Below, in pieces: positions 17,501-28,029 of a stretch of DNA of 40,648 bases (positions within the stretch are counted from its first letter, which is position 1; each line of letters starts with the position of its first letter). Below the pieces are notes generated by a model, which was not told the origin of the DNA, made no database searches, and saw nothing but the letters and a program-made list of their open reading frames with translations. The position numbers and the translations under genes are program-made. Source of the stretch: Desulfobulbus propionicus (GTDB taxonomy: Bacteria; Desulfobacterota; Dissulfuribacteria; Dissulfuribacterales; DYOW01); assembly GCA_020720325.1 (NCBI GenBank), contig DYOW01000012.1, positions 1 to 40,648 of the forward strand, given 5' to 3'.

Positions 17501-18904
17501 TTATTCCATAAAGTTTCTTAGTTTATCTTTGCGGCTGGAATGTCTAAGCCTGTTTAAGGCCTTTTTTTCAATCTGTCTTATCCTTTCACGGGATACATTA
17601 AACCTTTTTCCAATTTCTTCAAGTGTAAACTGACATTGTTCACCGATCCCGAATCTTAAACGGATAATTTTTTCTTCCCGTGGGGACAGGGTGGAGAGAA
17701 TGCTTTTGATACGATTATTTAATTCCTTTTCCTTGACAGATTCATATGGGGAAACTGACTCGGAATTTGCAATAAAATCCCCAAGTGTGCTGTCTTCATC
17801 GCCTACCGGTGTTTCAAGGGATACAGGCTCACGGGATGCCTCAAGTATGGAGAGAATTTTATCCATTGGAAGGCCTGTTCTGTCTGATAGTTCATGGGGT
17901 GTAGGCTCTCTTCCAAGTTCTTTTGAAAGCGCATAGAATGCCTTGAAAAACTGGCTCCTAAGCTCAAGAAAATGGACGGGAAGTCTGATCGTCCTGGTTT
18001 TGTCAAGAATAGCCCTTGTGATAGCCTGTCTTATCCACCAGCTTGCATAAGTTGAAAATTTATTTCCCTTTGTATAGTCAAACCTGAAAACAGCTCTCAT
18101 AAGACCAAGATTTCCTTCCTGGATGAGATCCGCAAGGGAAAGACCCTGATGCATATATCTTTTTGCTATGCTTACAACAAGTCTCAGGTTGGCATTTATC
18201 ATCTCATCCTTTGCTCGTTCAATCTTGTTTCTTTCTTCTTTTACAATGCTGAATAAATCAAGAATAGCCGGATCATGAGTGTATTTTTCATGCAAAAGAC
18301 ACACGTTCTGAAACATTATATTAAGTTGTTGTTTTTTGGGTTTAAGGGTAGGGTCTCTTTTTTCCCAGATAGTTATTTGCTCCCGCATCTCAAGAATTTC
18401 TTTAAAATTTGAAGAACAATTGATAATTTTATCGAGAATAATCTTAAAGCCATTTCTGATAATAAAACTTAGATATTCTTCCTTTTCAGAGGTCAGAAGG
18501 TCATATTTGCCCATTTCTTTAAGATAAGATGTGGTTATTTCTTCTGTTTCTACCTGGTCTTCGGTTTCATCATCAAAAAGTTCGGCGTTAGCGGGCAATT
18601 CTTCTTCAGTGGCTTCATCAAAGGATAATTCAATGTTTTCTTCGCCTATTTTTCTCGTTTCTAAGTCGCTGGTTTCAAGGTAAGTATTGTTGGAAGCGCC
18701 ATTTCTAAAAAGATTATTTTCATCATAATCCCTTTCAAAACCTTCATTGTCTTCAGCTTTATCAGGTTTTCTTATTTTATCAATAAACTCTATAAAGGTG
18801 GGAAAAGATGTACTGTCAGGAAGAATATGTCCTTCAAAGATATTAAATGCTTCTTCTTTTTTTGGTCTTCCTTTTTTTACAACTTTTTTAATCTTCATTG
18901 TCAC
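17501..18904 (-). CDS. RNA polymerase sigma-70 factor, RpoD/SigA-like
   Basis: Regions 2-4: 'NLRLVVSIAKRYMHQGLSLADLIQEGNLGLMRAVFRFDYTKGNKFSTYASWWIRQAITRAI', 'FTLEEIGKRFNVSRERIRQIEKKALNRLRH'. Confidence 0.95.
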   Translation of the reverse strand: MTMKIKKVVKKGRPKKEEAFNIFEGHILPDSTSFPTFIEFIDKIRKPDKAEDNEGFERDYDENNLFRNGASNNTYLETSDLETRKIGEENIELSFDEATEEELPANAELFDDETEDQVETEEITTSYLKEMGKYDLLTSEKEEYLSFIIRNGFKIILDKIINCSSNFKEILEMREQITIWEKRDPTLKPKKQQLNIMFQNVCLLHEKYTHDPAILDLFSIVKEERNKIERAKDEMINANLRLVVSIAKRYMHQGLSLADLIQEGNLGLMRAVFRFDYTKGNKFSTYASWWIRQAITRAILDKTRTIRLPVHFLELRSQFFKAFYALSKELGREPTPHELSDRTGLPMDKILSILEASREPVSLETPVGDEDSTLGDFIANSESVSPYESVKEKELNNRIKSILSTLSPREEKIIRLRFGIGEQCQFTLEEIGKRFNVSRERIRQIEKKALNRLRHSSRKDKLRNFME

Positions 18905-19016
18905 CTCATTCGAAAAAAGATTTCATTTTTTTTATATAAGAGATGGAAACATTGCAATTAAACATATTTATTTTATAAATGCAATATCGAAAAATGATTT
19001 TTTTAAAAAAAATATT

Positions 19017-19730
19017 TTAAGATTTTTGTACATAAAAATCTGATACTATGATCCCTGTTTCGTATAAAAAATAAAATGGAACTGCCATTAACAGGAGATT
19101 TAAAATATCCGGAGTGGGTGTTAACATTGCGGATACAATCATTATCAGAAGAAAGGCAATTTTTCTGTTTTTTTTTAGAAATTTCACATTAATAATACCA
19201 GTATAAGATAAGAATAAAATTAAAATCGGCAATTGGAAAATTATGCCAAAAATCAACCCGAGAAAAAGGGTAAAATCAATGAATCTGGTGACTGATATCG
19301 CTGGCTGAAGCGCTTCATTCTGGAAGGCAAGTAGAAATTTTATACCAAAAGGCAGTGTGACAGAAAGGCAGAAAATTATTCCAATAAAATATAAAAATAA
19401 AGAAAGAGCTGACAGGTCTATGAAAAAAGGTGTTTTAAGCTCAAATGTCCTTGCAAACAGCATTGTTAAGGAAAATAGGATAGGCGCAAGCAAAATAATA
19501 AAAGAGAGCAGGAACGAAAGTTTCATAAGAGATGTCAATGGCTCGATAATGCCGAAAAAAACCAGTTTCTGTCCGTACAAAGCCTGCATTAACATTATTA
19601 TTTCCCGTGAAAAAAACAGAAAAAATATAAACAGAAAGGGAAATATGCATCCATAAATTATAAATCTTACCCTTAATGAGGAGAAAATTATCCCAAGCTT
19701 TTCAGAATAGTCAAAAGTTAATGTATTTAT
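19017..19730 (-). CDS. tatC: Sec-independent translocase TatC (frame extends upstream of the ORF-track ATG; likely ATA start at 19730)
   Basis: Polytopic TatC-like sequence 'FFGIIEPLTSLMKLSFLLSFIILLAPILFSLTMLFA', 'LTPTPDILNLLLMAVPFYFLYETGI'; upstream in-frame 'SSLRVRFIIYGC' resembles the TatC ELRxRL N-terminus. Confidence 0.75.
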   Translation of the reverse strand: MNTLTFDYSEKLGIIFSSLRVRFIIYGCIFPFLFIFFLFFSREIIMLMQALYGQKLVFFGIIEPLTSLMKLSFLLSFIILLAPILFSLTMLFARTFELKTPFFIDLSALSLFLYFIGIIFCLSVTLPFGIKFLLAFQNEALQPAISVTRFIDFTLFLGLIFGIIFQLPILILFLSYTGIINVKFLKKNRKIAFLLIMIVSAMLTPTPDILNLLLMAVPFYFLYETGIIVSDFYVQKS

Positions 19731-20560
19731 TGTTTTCCCCTAAGAAAATCTATGGCATTTCGGAAAAATATCAAACCCATTCCTTCTCCTGAATAATTTT
19801 CTTTCCGTGTCCAGTTTGGATGATTAACTCCACTCCAAAAGGCCTCGGGATGAGGCATTAACCCCATTATTCTACCTGTCGGATCACAGATGCCCGCAAT
19901 TGAATTTGTTGACCCATTAGGATTCTCAGGATAGACCATGCTTTCCATTCCAGTTTCTTTGTTTGCATATCTTAAAACAATAAGGTTCTCATCTTCAAGG
20001 CGTTTTAGAATCTGTTCGTTAAGGGTGACAAATTTGCCCTCGCCATGCCTTATTGGAAGTTCTATATAGTCCATATTTCGTGTAAAAATACAATTGCTTT
20101 TTGCATTAATCCTGCAATACACCCATCTGTCCTCAAAACGACCCGAATCATTTTGTGTAAGACTCACTGTCCTTTCAGTGTATTTGCCGTCAAAACCCGG
20201 TAAAAGTCCAAGCTTTACCAGAAGCTGAAAGCCGTTGCAAATACCAAGGATTATGCCATTGTTTTTTATGACATCAATAAACTGGTCTATTAATTTCTCA
20301 CCCGTTGATAATATTTTGGACATTTTGATCCTGTGGGCGCACATCTGAGCAGCCCCAAGATTGTCTCCATCAAGAAATCCTCCGGGCAAATTTATAAAGT
20401 TGTAATCCTTAATGCTTACATCCCCGTGGAGGACATCGCTCAGATGTGCTATGTCAACAACATCTGCCCCTGCAAGCTTACATGCCTGAGCCATTTCATT
20501 TTCACAATTTATTCCGTAACCTGAGATTACTATTGCCTTAACTTTGTTTTGGTTTATCAT
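19727..20560 (-). CDS. purQ: Phosphoribosylformylglycinamidine synthase, glutaminase subunit
   Basis: 'VISGYGINCENEMAQACKLAGADVV', 'LPGGFLDGDNLGAA', 'ILGICNGFQLLVKLGLLPG', 'GLMPHPEAFW'. Confidence 0.95.
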   Translation of the reverse strand: MINQNKVKAIVISGYGINCENEMAQACKLAGADVVDIAHLSDVLHGDVSIKDYNFINLPGGFLDGDNLGAAQMCAHRIKMSKILSTGEKLIDQFIDVIKNNGIILGICNGFQLLVKLGLLPGFDGKYTERTVSLTQNDSGRFEDRWVYCRINAKSNCIFTRNMDYIELPIRHGEGKFVTLNEQILKRLEDENLIVLRYANKETGMESMVYPENPNGSTNSIAGICDPTGRIMGLMPHPEAFWSGVNHPNWTRKENYSGEGMGLIFFRNAIDFLRGKQ

Positions 20561-20608
20561 AAAATTAACCCTTAAAAAATAAAAGAATCAGAAGAATGGA
20601 TAAATAAT

Positions 20609-20944
20609 ATGGAAAAAAATGAGTATATCATTGTCATCTCCACAACGGAAACAAAGGATGAAGCAAAAAAAATCGCTCAAATCCTGATAGAAAAAAAGAT
20701 TGTTGCCTGCATCCAGATTTCCGGTCCAATTTTAAGCCTTTACTGGTGGGAAGGAAAAATAGAAGAATCAGAAGAATGGAGGATAATGGCAAAGACAACA
20801 AACAAGCTATATGATAAGGTTGAAAGATGCATCAGACAAAATCACTCCTATTCTGTTCCTCAAATTATATCAGTGTCTATTTCAGATGGTTTTGCAGAAT
20901 ATCTTAAATGGATTGATGATAGCGCCACCGCTTTATTTGCTTAA
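20609..20944 (+). CDS. cutA: Divalent-cation tolerance protein CutA
   Basis: 'STTETKDEAKKIAQILIEKKIVACIQI', 'YWWEGKIEESEEWRIMAKTT', 'HSYSVPQIISVSISDGFAEYLKWI'. Confidence 0.95.
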   Translation: MEKNEYIIVISTTETKDEAKKIAQILIEKKIVACIQISGPILSLYWWEGKIEESEEWRIMAKTTNKLYDKVERCIRQNHSYSVPQIISVSISDGFAEYLKWIDDSATALFA

Positions 20945-21394
20945 ACCTATCTCAACTACAAAATCCCCTTTTGGTGTGGAAAACGGAACGGCAATAACTG
21001 GTCCCTTTACAATATGCGCAATCACATGGCGCTCACCTGAAACCACAGTTGGGGTGCCTGCCTGAAGGACAATCCCCTGGGACTCAAGTCTTCTTCTTGC
21101 ATCGCCGCATATCATATTTGTAAGTTCACCCACGGCATCCCTTACTTCATCGTTTAAATCAGCAGGAGGACTCCCAAAAAGATTTCCCACAATGGTAATA
21201 ATACAATCTTTTTGAAAGGAAATGGAAAGCGAGCCTTCTGATTGCCCGGTAATACCTATTATGCCAGTCACATCGCCAATAGCGGTTCTTTCTTTCTTGA
21301 GGTAAGGAGCCTTTGGTTTTGCATCAACCATAGCCATAGTTTTTAGAACATTAATAGCCGCCTCAAGAAAAGGGTTAATTAATTTAACATCCAA
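20933..21394 (-). CDS. cheX: Chemotaxis protein CheX-like
   Basis: 'INPFLEAAINVLKTMA', 'DAVGELTNMICGDARRRLESQGI'; 12-bp tail-to-tail overlap with cutA. Confidence 0.88.
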   Translation of the reverse strand: MDVKLINPFLEAAINVLKTMAMVDAKPKAPYLKKERTAIGDVTGIIGITGQSEGSLSISFQKDCIITIVGNLFGSPPADLNDEVRDAVGELTNMICGDARRRLESQGIVLQAGTPTVVSGERHVIAHIVKGPVIAVPFSTPKGDFVVEIGLSK

Positions 21395-21594
21395 TGTTGC
21401 CTCCTGTTATTAACAGATAAAAATACTAAGAACTTAACAAAACAATAACAAAAATATTTAAGATAACATATCATCGCAAAAAAAAAATACTTAAAATTAA
21501 AATTTTAAATTCAAAAAAAAATTATCTAAAAATTATTTCGGTAAAATTTAATTTTATCTTATTTTTTTAAGATATTTGCATGAAAAAAATTGAA

Positions 21595-21834
21595 TTAGAA
21601 TTCATCCTCATCCATATATCCGAACCCTTCTTCGTCAGACCAATCTTCTCCCTTTTCAGACGGCTCAATATCCATATCATACCAGTCATCAAGGGTTAAT
21701 TCCTCTACTTCTCCCTCATCGTCTTCAATTTCTATCATGCCTTCTTCAAAATCAACAGAAATGACCTGAAATATCCTGCTCATTTCCACTTCTTCATACC
21801 AGTTTCCTTCTATGGGTTTTATGCTTGTAGGCAT
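21595..21834 (-). CDS. Small acidic protein, DUF6763-like
   Basis: 'GNWYEEVEMSRIFQVISVDFEEGMIEIEDDEGEVEELTLDDWYDMDIEP'. Confidence 0.6.
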   Translation of the reverse strand: MPTSIKPIEGNWYEEVEMSRIFQVISVDFEEGMIEIEDDEGEVEELTLDDWYDMDIEPSEKGEDWSDEEGFGYMDEDEF

Positions 21835-21847
21835 GTTTTAAATCCTC

Positions 21848-22480
21848 CTAAATAGAAAAATAGTCTCCTTCTTTAAATTTATCTTCAAGAAACTTTGAAT
21901 TGTTGATTAATTCTTGAGTGTTATTTTCATGAATGCTTACAACAATCTGCTTGATTTTATTATCCATTAACTTTAGCTGGTCAATTAATATCTGATGGGC
22001 TGTTTTTCCATCTTTAAGAACATGAACCTTTCTGAAAGACCAGGGAAGTTTAAGATAATTTTCGAGCAAAGAAGGAAGATACTTAAATACAGTTTGCTTA
22101 ATTGTAAAAAAATTATGGTCAAATACCGCGGCGCCATTTTCAAAATCCTTTAAAATATCAAAAATAGAGTCCCTGATACTTATAACAAGGGTTAAAATGT
22201 CAGGGCTTACCTTATTTTTGATTGTTTTAATAAGACTTTCAAGTGAGTCCTTTATTTCATCAATGGTCATTGGATTGCCAAGCTGGATTTCAAGGTGAGG
22301 CTCCCCTGGCGTTCCAATAATTCCAATAAAATAAAGTGAAATAACAATAGGTAGCCAGAATTTTTGGATGACACCTGTAAAAAATAAGATAAGCCCGATA
22401 ATGCCAAGCATAGAAGCAACAATGTTTCTATTGCTGTATAAAAATAATAATACTCTTAATTTAAGGCTTTTTTCAGGCAT
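21848..22480 (-). CDS. Membrane-anchored helical protein, possibly XpaC-like, in TelA cassette
   Basis: Two N-terminal TM segments then helical region; adjacent to VWA and TelA genes. Confidence 0.45.
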   Translation of the reverse strand: MPEKSLKLRVLLFLYSNRNIVASMLGIIGLILFFTGVIQKFWLPIVISLYFIGIIGTPGEPHLEIQLGNPMTIDEIKDSLESLIKTIKNKVSPDILTLVISIRDSIFDILKDFENGAAVFDHNFFTIKQTVFKYLPSLLENYLKLPWSFRKVHVLKDGKTAHQILIDQLKLMDNKIKQIVVSIHENNTQELINNSKFLEDKFKEGDYFSI

Positions 22481-22484
22481 ATAC

Positions 22485-24071
22485 TTATTGATAACCTCTT
22501 ATTTGTTTAAATACAAAGGATAAATTATCCTTTTTGGCATCAAAAACCTTGCCACCGGTTACTTGTGCAATACGTTCAAGCTCAGTTTTATCAGCATCTC
22601 CGAAAATAATCGGAAATACCTTAACAACCTTTGCCTGTTCCGGTAGTGTATTATAATAACGTTCAAATTCATTTATATCAACACCCGCTGTATTTTTTCC
22701 GTCTGTCATAAGAACAATGGAATAATAACGATTTTGGTCCATATTGATGTTTTTTAATGCATTCTGATATGCATTAATAGTTGCGGAAAAAATGGCTGTG
22801 CCGCCGACTGCATTAAGGGAAAGGGCAAAATTTTTAATATTTCCCAAAATTTCATTATATTTTGATAAATCAGCAAGGTCAAAATGAACAACAGGATTAA
22901 TCCTGTCATTAAATGTAATAATATCGATTTGTTCTCTCTTTTGAAAACGTGCGAATCTTCCTGTAAGGCTCTGGTCGTCACCGCAAAGAACAAGAAATGC
23001 CTTTTTAAGGTCTTCTATCCTTTGTCCCTGCATTGAACCGCTTACATCAAGGATAAATGTGGAAGATGCGGGAAGCCTTTGTTCATCAAGGTAACTGAAA
23101 AGAATAGAGTTTACCACATCGAGTGTGCCCGGAAATGGAAGCTCCACTATGAGATTTTTGGGAAAGATATTGCTTAATGCCACCTCAGGGATAACAGGTC
23201 TTCTGTAGGTTGAATCCATCATTGTTTTCTGAAATTCTGAAGATTTTAAGTAATCAACCAATTTTTTATAATCTTCACGTTTATTGTCATTTAATAGTAT
23301 AAGTGGATAATCAGCTGTAATAATGCCTTCCTTTGGGTAGATAAGAACAAGTTTTTCCCTGAGCTGATTCTCTTTGTTTAAGCCTATTAAAACAGATTCA
23401 TAGTTAATTATGGCATCAAGTCTGTCCTGCTCCCTTACAAATACATCAGAAAGCCAACCTGAACTGCCGGATGTTAGCTTCATGCCCTTAAAAAATTTCT
23501 GTAATTTTTCAGTGTTTATATCGGATTCTTTTAAAGAATCAGGATTTCCTGAAAGAGCGGAAACAACACCTATAACAGCGCTAAAACCTGTATTTGATGA
23601 TGTGGGGTTTGTCATTGCAAATTTAAGCTTGTTTTCATTAATTTTTATTGCAATATCCTCCCATGTTACATTGGGATTATCTTTCCATCCGAATTCCTTT
23701 GCCTTTGATTCCTTTACACCAATAATTACAGGTGACAGCATGATTTTTTCCGATGCCTTTACAAGCTCTTTTTGGGTGAGCATGAGATATTTTGCATGGG
23801 AAAACCAGGCTGCATCAAATTTTTGACCGGCAGCGAGCATATCTATTCCGTCAAGGGTGCCGCTGTATTTAAGTTGTAAGCTAATGCCTGTTTTTTGTTT
23901 TATGGCAGGGAAAAAAGGCTCAAGGTCTTTTAATTCAGAACCTGCTAATATTGTAAATGCGTTTTGTGGCGGAGTCTTCACCCCTGATTGCTTATTTTTA
24001 TCTTTATCATCGCTGCATGACACAAGAAATGCAAAAAACAATATAAACAACACTGATAATAACTTTTTCAT
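22485..24071 (-). CDS. Lipoprotein with extracellular substrate-binding domain fused to VWA domain
   Basis: Lipobox 'AFLVSCSDD'; SBP-like 'FTILAGSELKDLEPFFPAIKQKTGISLQLKYSGT'; MIDAS 'ILDVSGSMQGQRIEDLKKAF' and 'LMTDGKNTAG'. Confidence 0.85.
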   Translation of the reverse strand: MKKLLSVLFILFFAFLVSCSDDKDKNKQSGVKTPPQNAFTILAGSELKDLEPFFPAIKQKTGISLQLKYSGTLDGIDMLAAGQKFDAAWFSHAKYLMLTQKELVKASEKIMLSPVIIGVKESKAKEFGWKDNPNVTWEDIAIKINENKLKFAMTNPTSSNTGFSAVIGVVSALSGNPDSLKESDINTEKLQKFFKGMKLTSGSSGWLSDVFVREQDRLDAIINYESVLIGLNKENQLREKLVLIYPKEGIITADYPLILLNDNKREDYKKLVDYLKSSEFQKTMMDSTYRRPVIPEVALSNIFPKNLIVELPFPGTLDVVNSILFSYLDEQRLPASSTFILDVSGSMQGQRIEDLKKAFLVLCGDDQSLTGRFARFQKREQIDIITFNDRINPVVHFDLADLSKYNEILGNIKNFALSLNAVGGTAIFSATINAYQNALKNINMDQNRYYSIVLMTDGKNTAGVDINEFERYYNTLPEQAKVVKVFPIIFGDADKTELERIAQVTGGKVFDAKKDNLSFVFKQIRGYQ

Positions 24072-24106
24072 GGAAAATACCTCTTAATTGTATTATTGAA
24101 AAAAAA

Positions 24107-25339
24107 TTATAATGTCACTACTCCGTCCTTAGAAATTGCAATATCTTTTGAAGCCTCTTTTACCCCTTCCTGCCTTACTTTATCAAGATAGGTCTTTGAT
24201 TTTTCAATCTCACTGGTAAGGGCATCAACTGTTTTGCTCATACTGTCCAGAGCCTTTAGCTTGTATGTGGACATGGTGTCCATAGCCTCATAAATATTAC
24301 TAAATGCCTTTTGAAGCTGCTCTATCTTTATTGTTGAACTTGCAGCCTGTTCGTGTATCTGAGCGCCCTGGGTTTTTAATAATTCTGATGTTGATTCAAT
24401 CATGTTGCCTGTTGTGGTATTAAGGGCAGATATCTGGTCAAGAACAAGTTTCTGGTTTGCAAGGGCTTGGGCTACTATAACCGCCGTCCTTAATGCGGAA
24501 ATAGTTGTTGTTGTCGCCCTGTCCACACCCTTAATAAGCTCAAGGTTGTTTTTTCTGACCAGGTCAAGGGCAAGATAGCCCTGTATGCTAACAGTCATTT
24601 GTGTTAAAATATCCTGGACTTTTTGTCTTAAATAAAAAAGAAGTTCTTCTTTAACTATTCTTGCCTTTTCTCTGTCAGTGGACTCAATCTGCGCTATCCT
24701 TGTTGAGACAGCCTCGTCAATTTTTTTGCCAAGATATACATATTGTTCAAGCTTTTGCATAATATCCCATAGATTTACCTTTTCCTGTTCTATGGCGATA
24801 TTATCCTTTTTAAGCTCTTCCTGACCATTATAAAGGCTTTCAATTATTGCGTTTATGTGCGACTGGGCAGACTGGTACTGGTCAAAATATTCTTTGATTT
24901 TATTTCCAAAAGGGATAATGCCAAAGAGTTTTCTTGGTTCAAAAAGATTTCCCTGTTTTACCGGGTCAAGCTCCTCAACCTTGTTTCTTAATTTTATTAA
25001 ACCCTGGGAAATCTCAGAGCCTTCATCAAAAAGACCGCTTTTCATTGCCTTCATAGGTCTTTCAAGCATCCTGTTTGACACATTTGCAGAAGCCTTTATA
25101 TCTGAACTTCCCATAGTATGGATTGCATCAAGTTTTTTGACAAATTCCGGATTTTTGCTGTCAAGGTTTATAACATCATCAACAAACTGATTGACCATTG
25201 TGTCTAATTTATTTACAACATTATCAGGAATTTTTACCATTTTATCCGCTTTCTCAACAGGGACAGGAGCGACAGGCTCAGGCGGGTTAAGCTGAAATTC
25301 TGCTGTGGGCGGGGCAAGGGTGATTGTTTCTTGTTTCAT
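24107..25339 (-). CDS. Toxic anion resistance protein, TelA/KlaB family
   Basis: 'KLFGIIPFGNKIKEYFDQYQSAQSHINAIIESLYNGQEELKKDN' and 'DLVRKNNLELIKGVDRATTTTISALRTAVIVAQALANQKLVLDQI'. Confidence 0.92.
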   Translation of the reverse strand: MKQETITLAPPTAEFQLNPPEPVAPVPVEKADKMVKIPDNVVNKLDTMVNQFVDDVINLDSKNPEFVKKLDAIHTMGSSDIKASANVSNRMLERPMKAMKSGLFDEGSEISQGLIKLRNKVEELDPVKQGNLFEPRKLFGIIPFGNKIKEYFDQYQSAQSHINAIIESLYNGQEELKKDNIAIEQEKVNLWDIMQKLEQYVYLGKKIDEAVSTRIAQIESTDREKARIVKEELLFYLRQKVQDILTQMTVSIQGYLALDLVRKNNLELIKGVDRATTTTISALRTAVIVAQALANQKLVLDQISALNTTTGNMIESTSELLKTQGAQIHEQAASSTIKIEQLQKAFSNIYEAMDTMSTYKLKALDSMSKTVDALTSEIEKSKTYLDKVRQEGVKEASKDIAISKDGVVTL

Positions 25340-25416
25340 TTTGTTTAATTTACCTCCATCTTTTGAATTTATAATTTAATTTGTCAAAAATATCCGGTTT
25401 TATCACAATTAATTTT

Positions 25417-26538
25417 TTATTTGTTTTGAGTGGAAGGATAAAGTTTTTCAATTTCAACTATCATTTTTTCCAGCGCTTCATAGCTTGGAGGGTCAACAAC
25501 ATCAATAATGGTCTCAGGAAGTTTTATATTTTTTTCCTGCCAGAGATTTTTTATGAACGTGGTATTATTTATGCGATAACCGTATTCAGCGGCAATTTTT
25601 TGAAGAACTTCATCCTGTTCCATTAATAAACCCACTTTTTCTCCTTTTTCCGTAAAAGGAACAAGGATATGCTTAGTAAAAAGCGTTGGTTTTGGATAAA
25701 GAAGAACCATATCAGAATTGCGGCTGTTTTTTATTATAAATTCTATAAATTGAGCCTCATAAATCATAACCAGGGGAGATTTTCCCAAGCCCATGCTTGT
25801 GTAGTCTTCAAAAGGGCCTGCAGTGGAAGATTCAAGATATCCCTGTTTAAGAAAAAGACTGCTTAAAATAGGAATCAGGGTTGTAATCTGTTCATCTGTG
25901 GTTACGATATTGTCATTATTAAGAATATAACTTGCAAGGGCAAGATACATTGCGGCGGAATTTGATGTCCTTGCGTCAGTTGTGGAAATAAGTATTGATT
26001 TGCTTATGGAATATTCTGTGTTGTCTTTGAGTTCCTTCCATCTTTTTTCTTCTTTAATGAACTGAAAAAGGAGCTTCATGTTGATTATGTAATAATAATC
26101 CCCTTTTTGCTCAACTATACCATTTTTTTTGAGTATTTCTGCAATGGGTCTCCATGAGGCAATCACCATTGGCGTATAAAAAGGGGTAAATTGTTTATTT
26201 TTACCCCAATCATGTTTTATTTTTTCAGCTCCCGGAATGCCAGCAGGAAAGGCAAAATCGTATTTTTTTAAGTCAGACCTTACTGCCATCTCCCTTGAGC
26301 CTGATTTTTCAACCTTCAGTATTATTCCGTTTTTTCTGAAGATATCAAGAACCCTCTGGTCTGTTAAAAAATTATATTTTTCCGAACCCGTAAGTCCTTT
26401 AACCTCAACAAGTTGTGATTCCAGCGTTTTTTTTTCCTTTTCAACTTTTGCTTCTTTTGAAGAAAGATAAATTGCCGCTCCAACGCCAAGCGCCAGTATT
26501 ACGAGCAAAAGTGGACCAATAAGTTTTTTTATGTTCAT
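25417..26538 (-). CDS. Membrane-anchored substrate-binding-protein-like protein
   Basis: N-terminal TM anchor; 'YDFAFPAGIPGAEKI', 'ILISTTDARTSNSAAMYLALASYIL' resemble periplasmic binding proteins; first gene of TelA cassette. Confidence 0.6.
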   Translation of the reverse strand: MNIKKLIGPLLLVILALGVGAAIYLSSKEAKVEKEKKTLESQLVEVKGLTGSEKYNFLTDQRVLDIFRKNGIILKVEKSGSREMAVRSDLKKYDFAFPAGIPGAEKIKHDWGKNKQFTPFYTPMVIASWRPIAEILKKNGIVEQKGDYYYIINMKLLFQFIKEEKRWKELKDNTEYSISKSILISTTDARTSNSAAMYLALASYILNNDNIVTTDEQITTLIPILSSLFLKQGYLESSTAGPFEDYTSMGLGKSPLVMIYEAQFIEFIIKNSRNSDMVLLYPKPTLFTKHILVPFTEKGEKVGLLMEQDEVLQKIAAEYGYRINNTTFIKNLWQEKNIKLPETIIDVVDPPSYEALEKMIVEIEKLYPSTQNK

Positions 26539-26599
26539 ACACCTCTCCTTTTTATAGCTTATTTATAAACTAAAAAAACACTTACGGAAAGTCAAGTTA

Positions 26600-27925
<1,326 letters not shown>

Positions 27926-28029
27926 TTAAAAACTCCTTTATTTAATCCAAAATAGAGATTACACTAAATAAGATGTTTGTCAAATGACAAATGAAATTTA
28001 TGTTGGAATTATTTTAGTTACCCTAAGTT

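Noticed and set aside
20933-20944. cutA/cheX tail-to-tail overlap as an unusual structure
   Set aside because: A 12-bp convergent overlap is common in compact genomes and needs no special explanation.
23410-25190. Plus-strand ORFs (138 aa and 111 aa) opposite VWA and TelA genes
   Set aside because: Antisense shadow ORFs; the minus-strand proteins have clear families.
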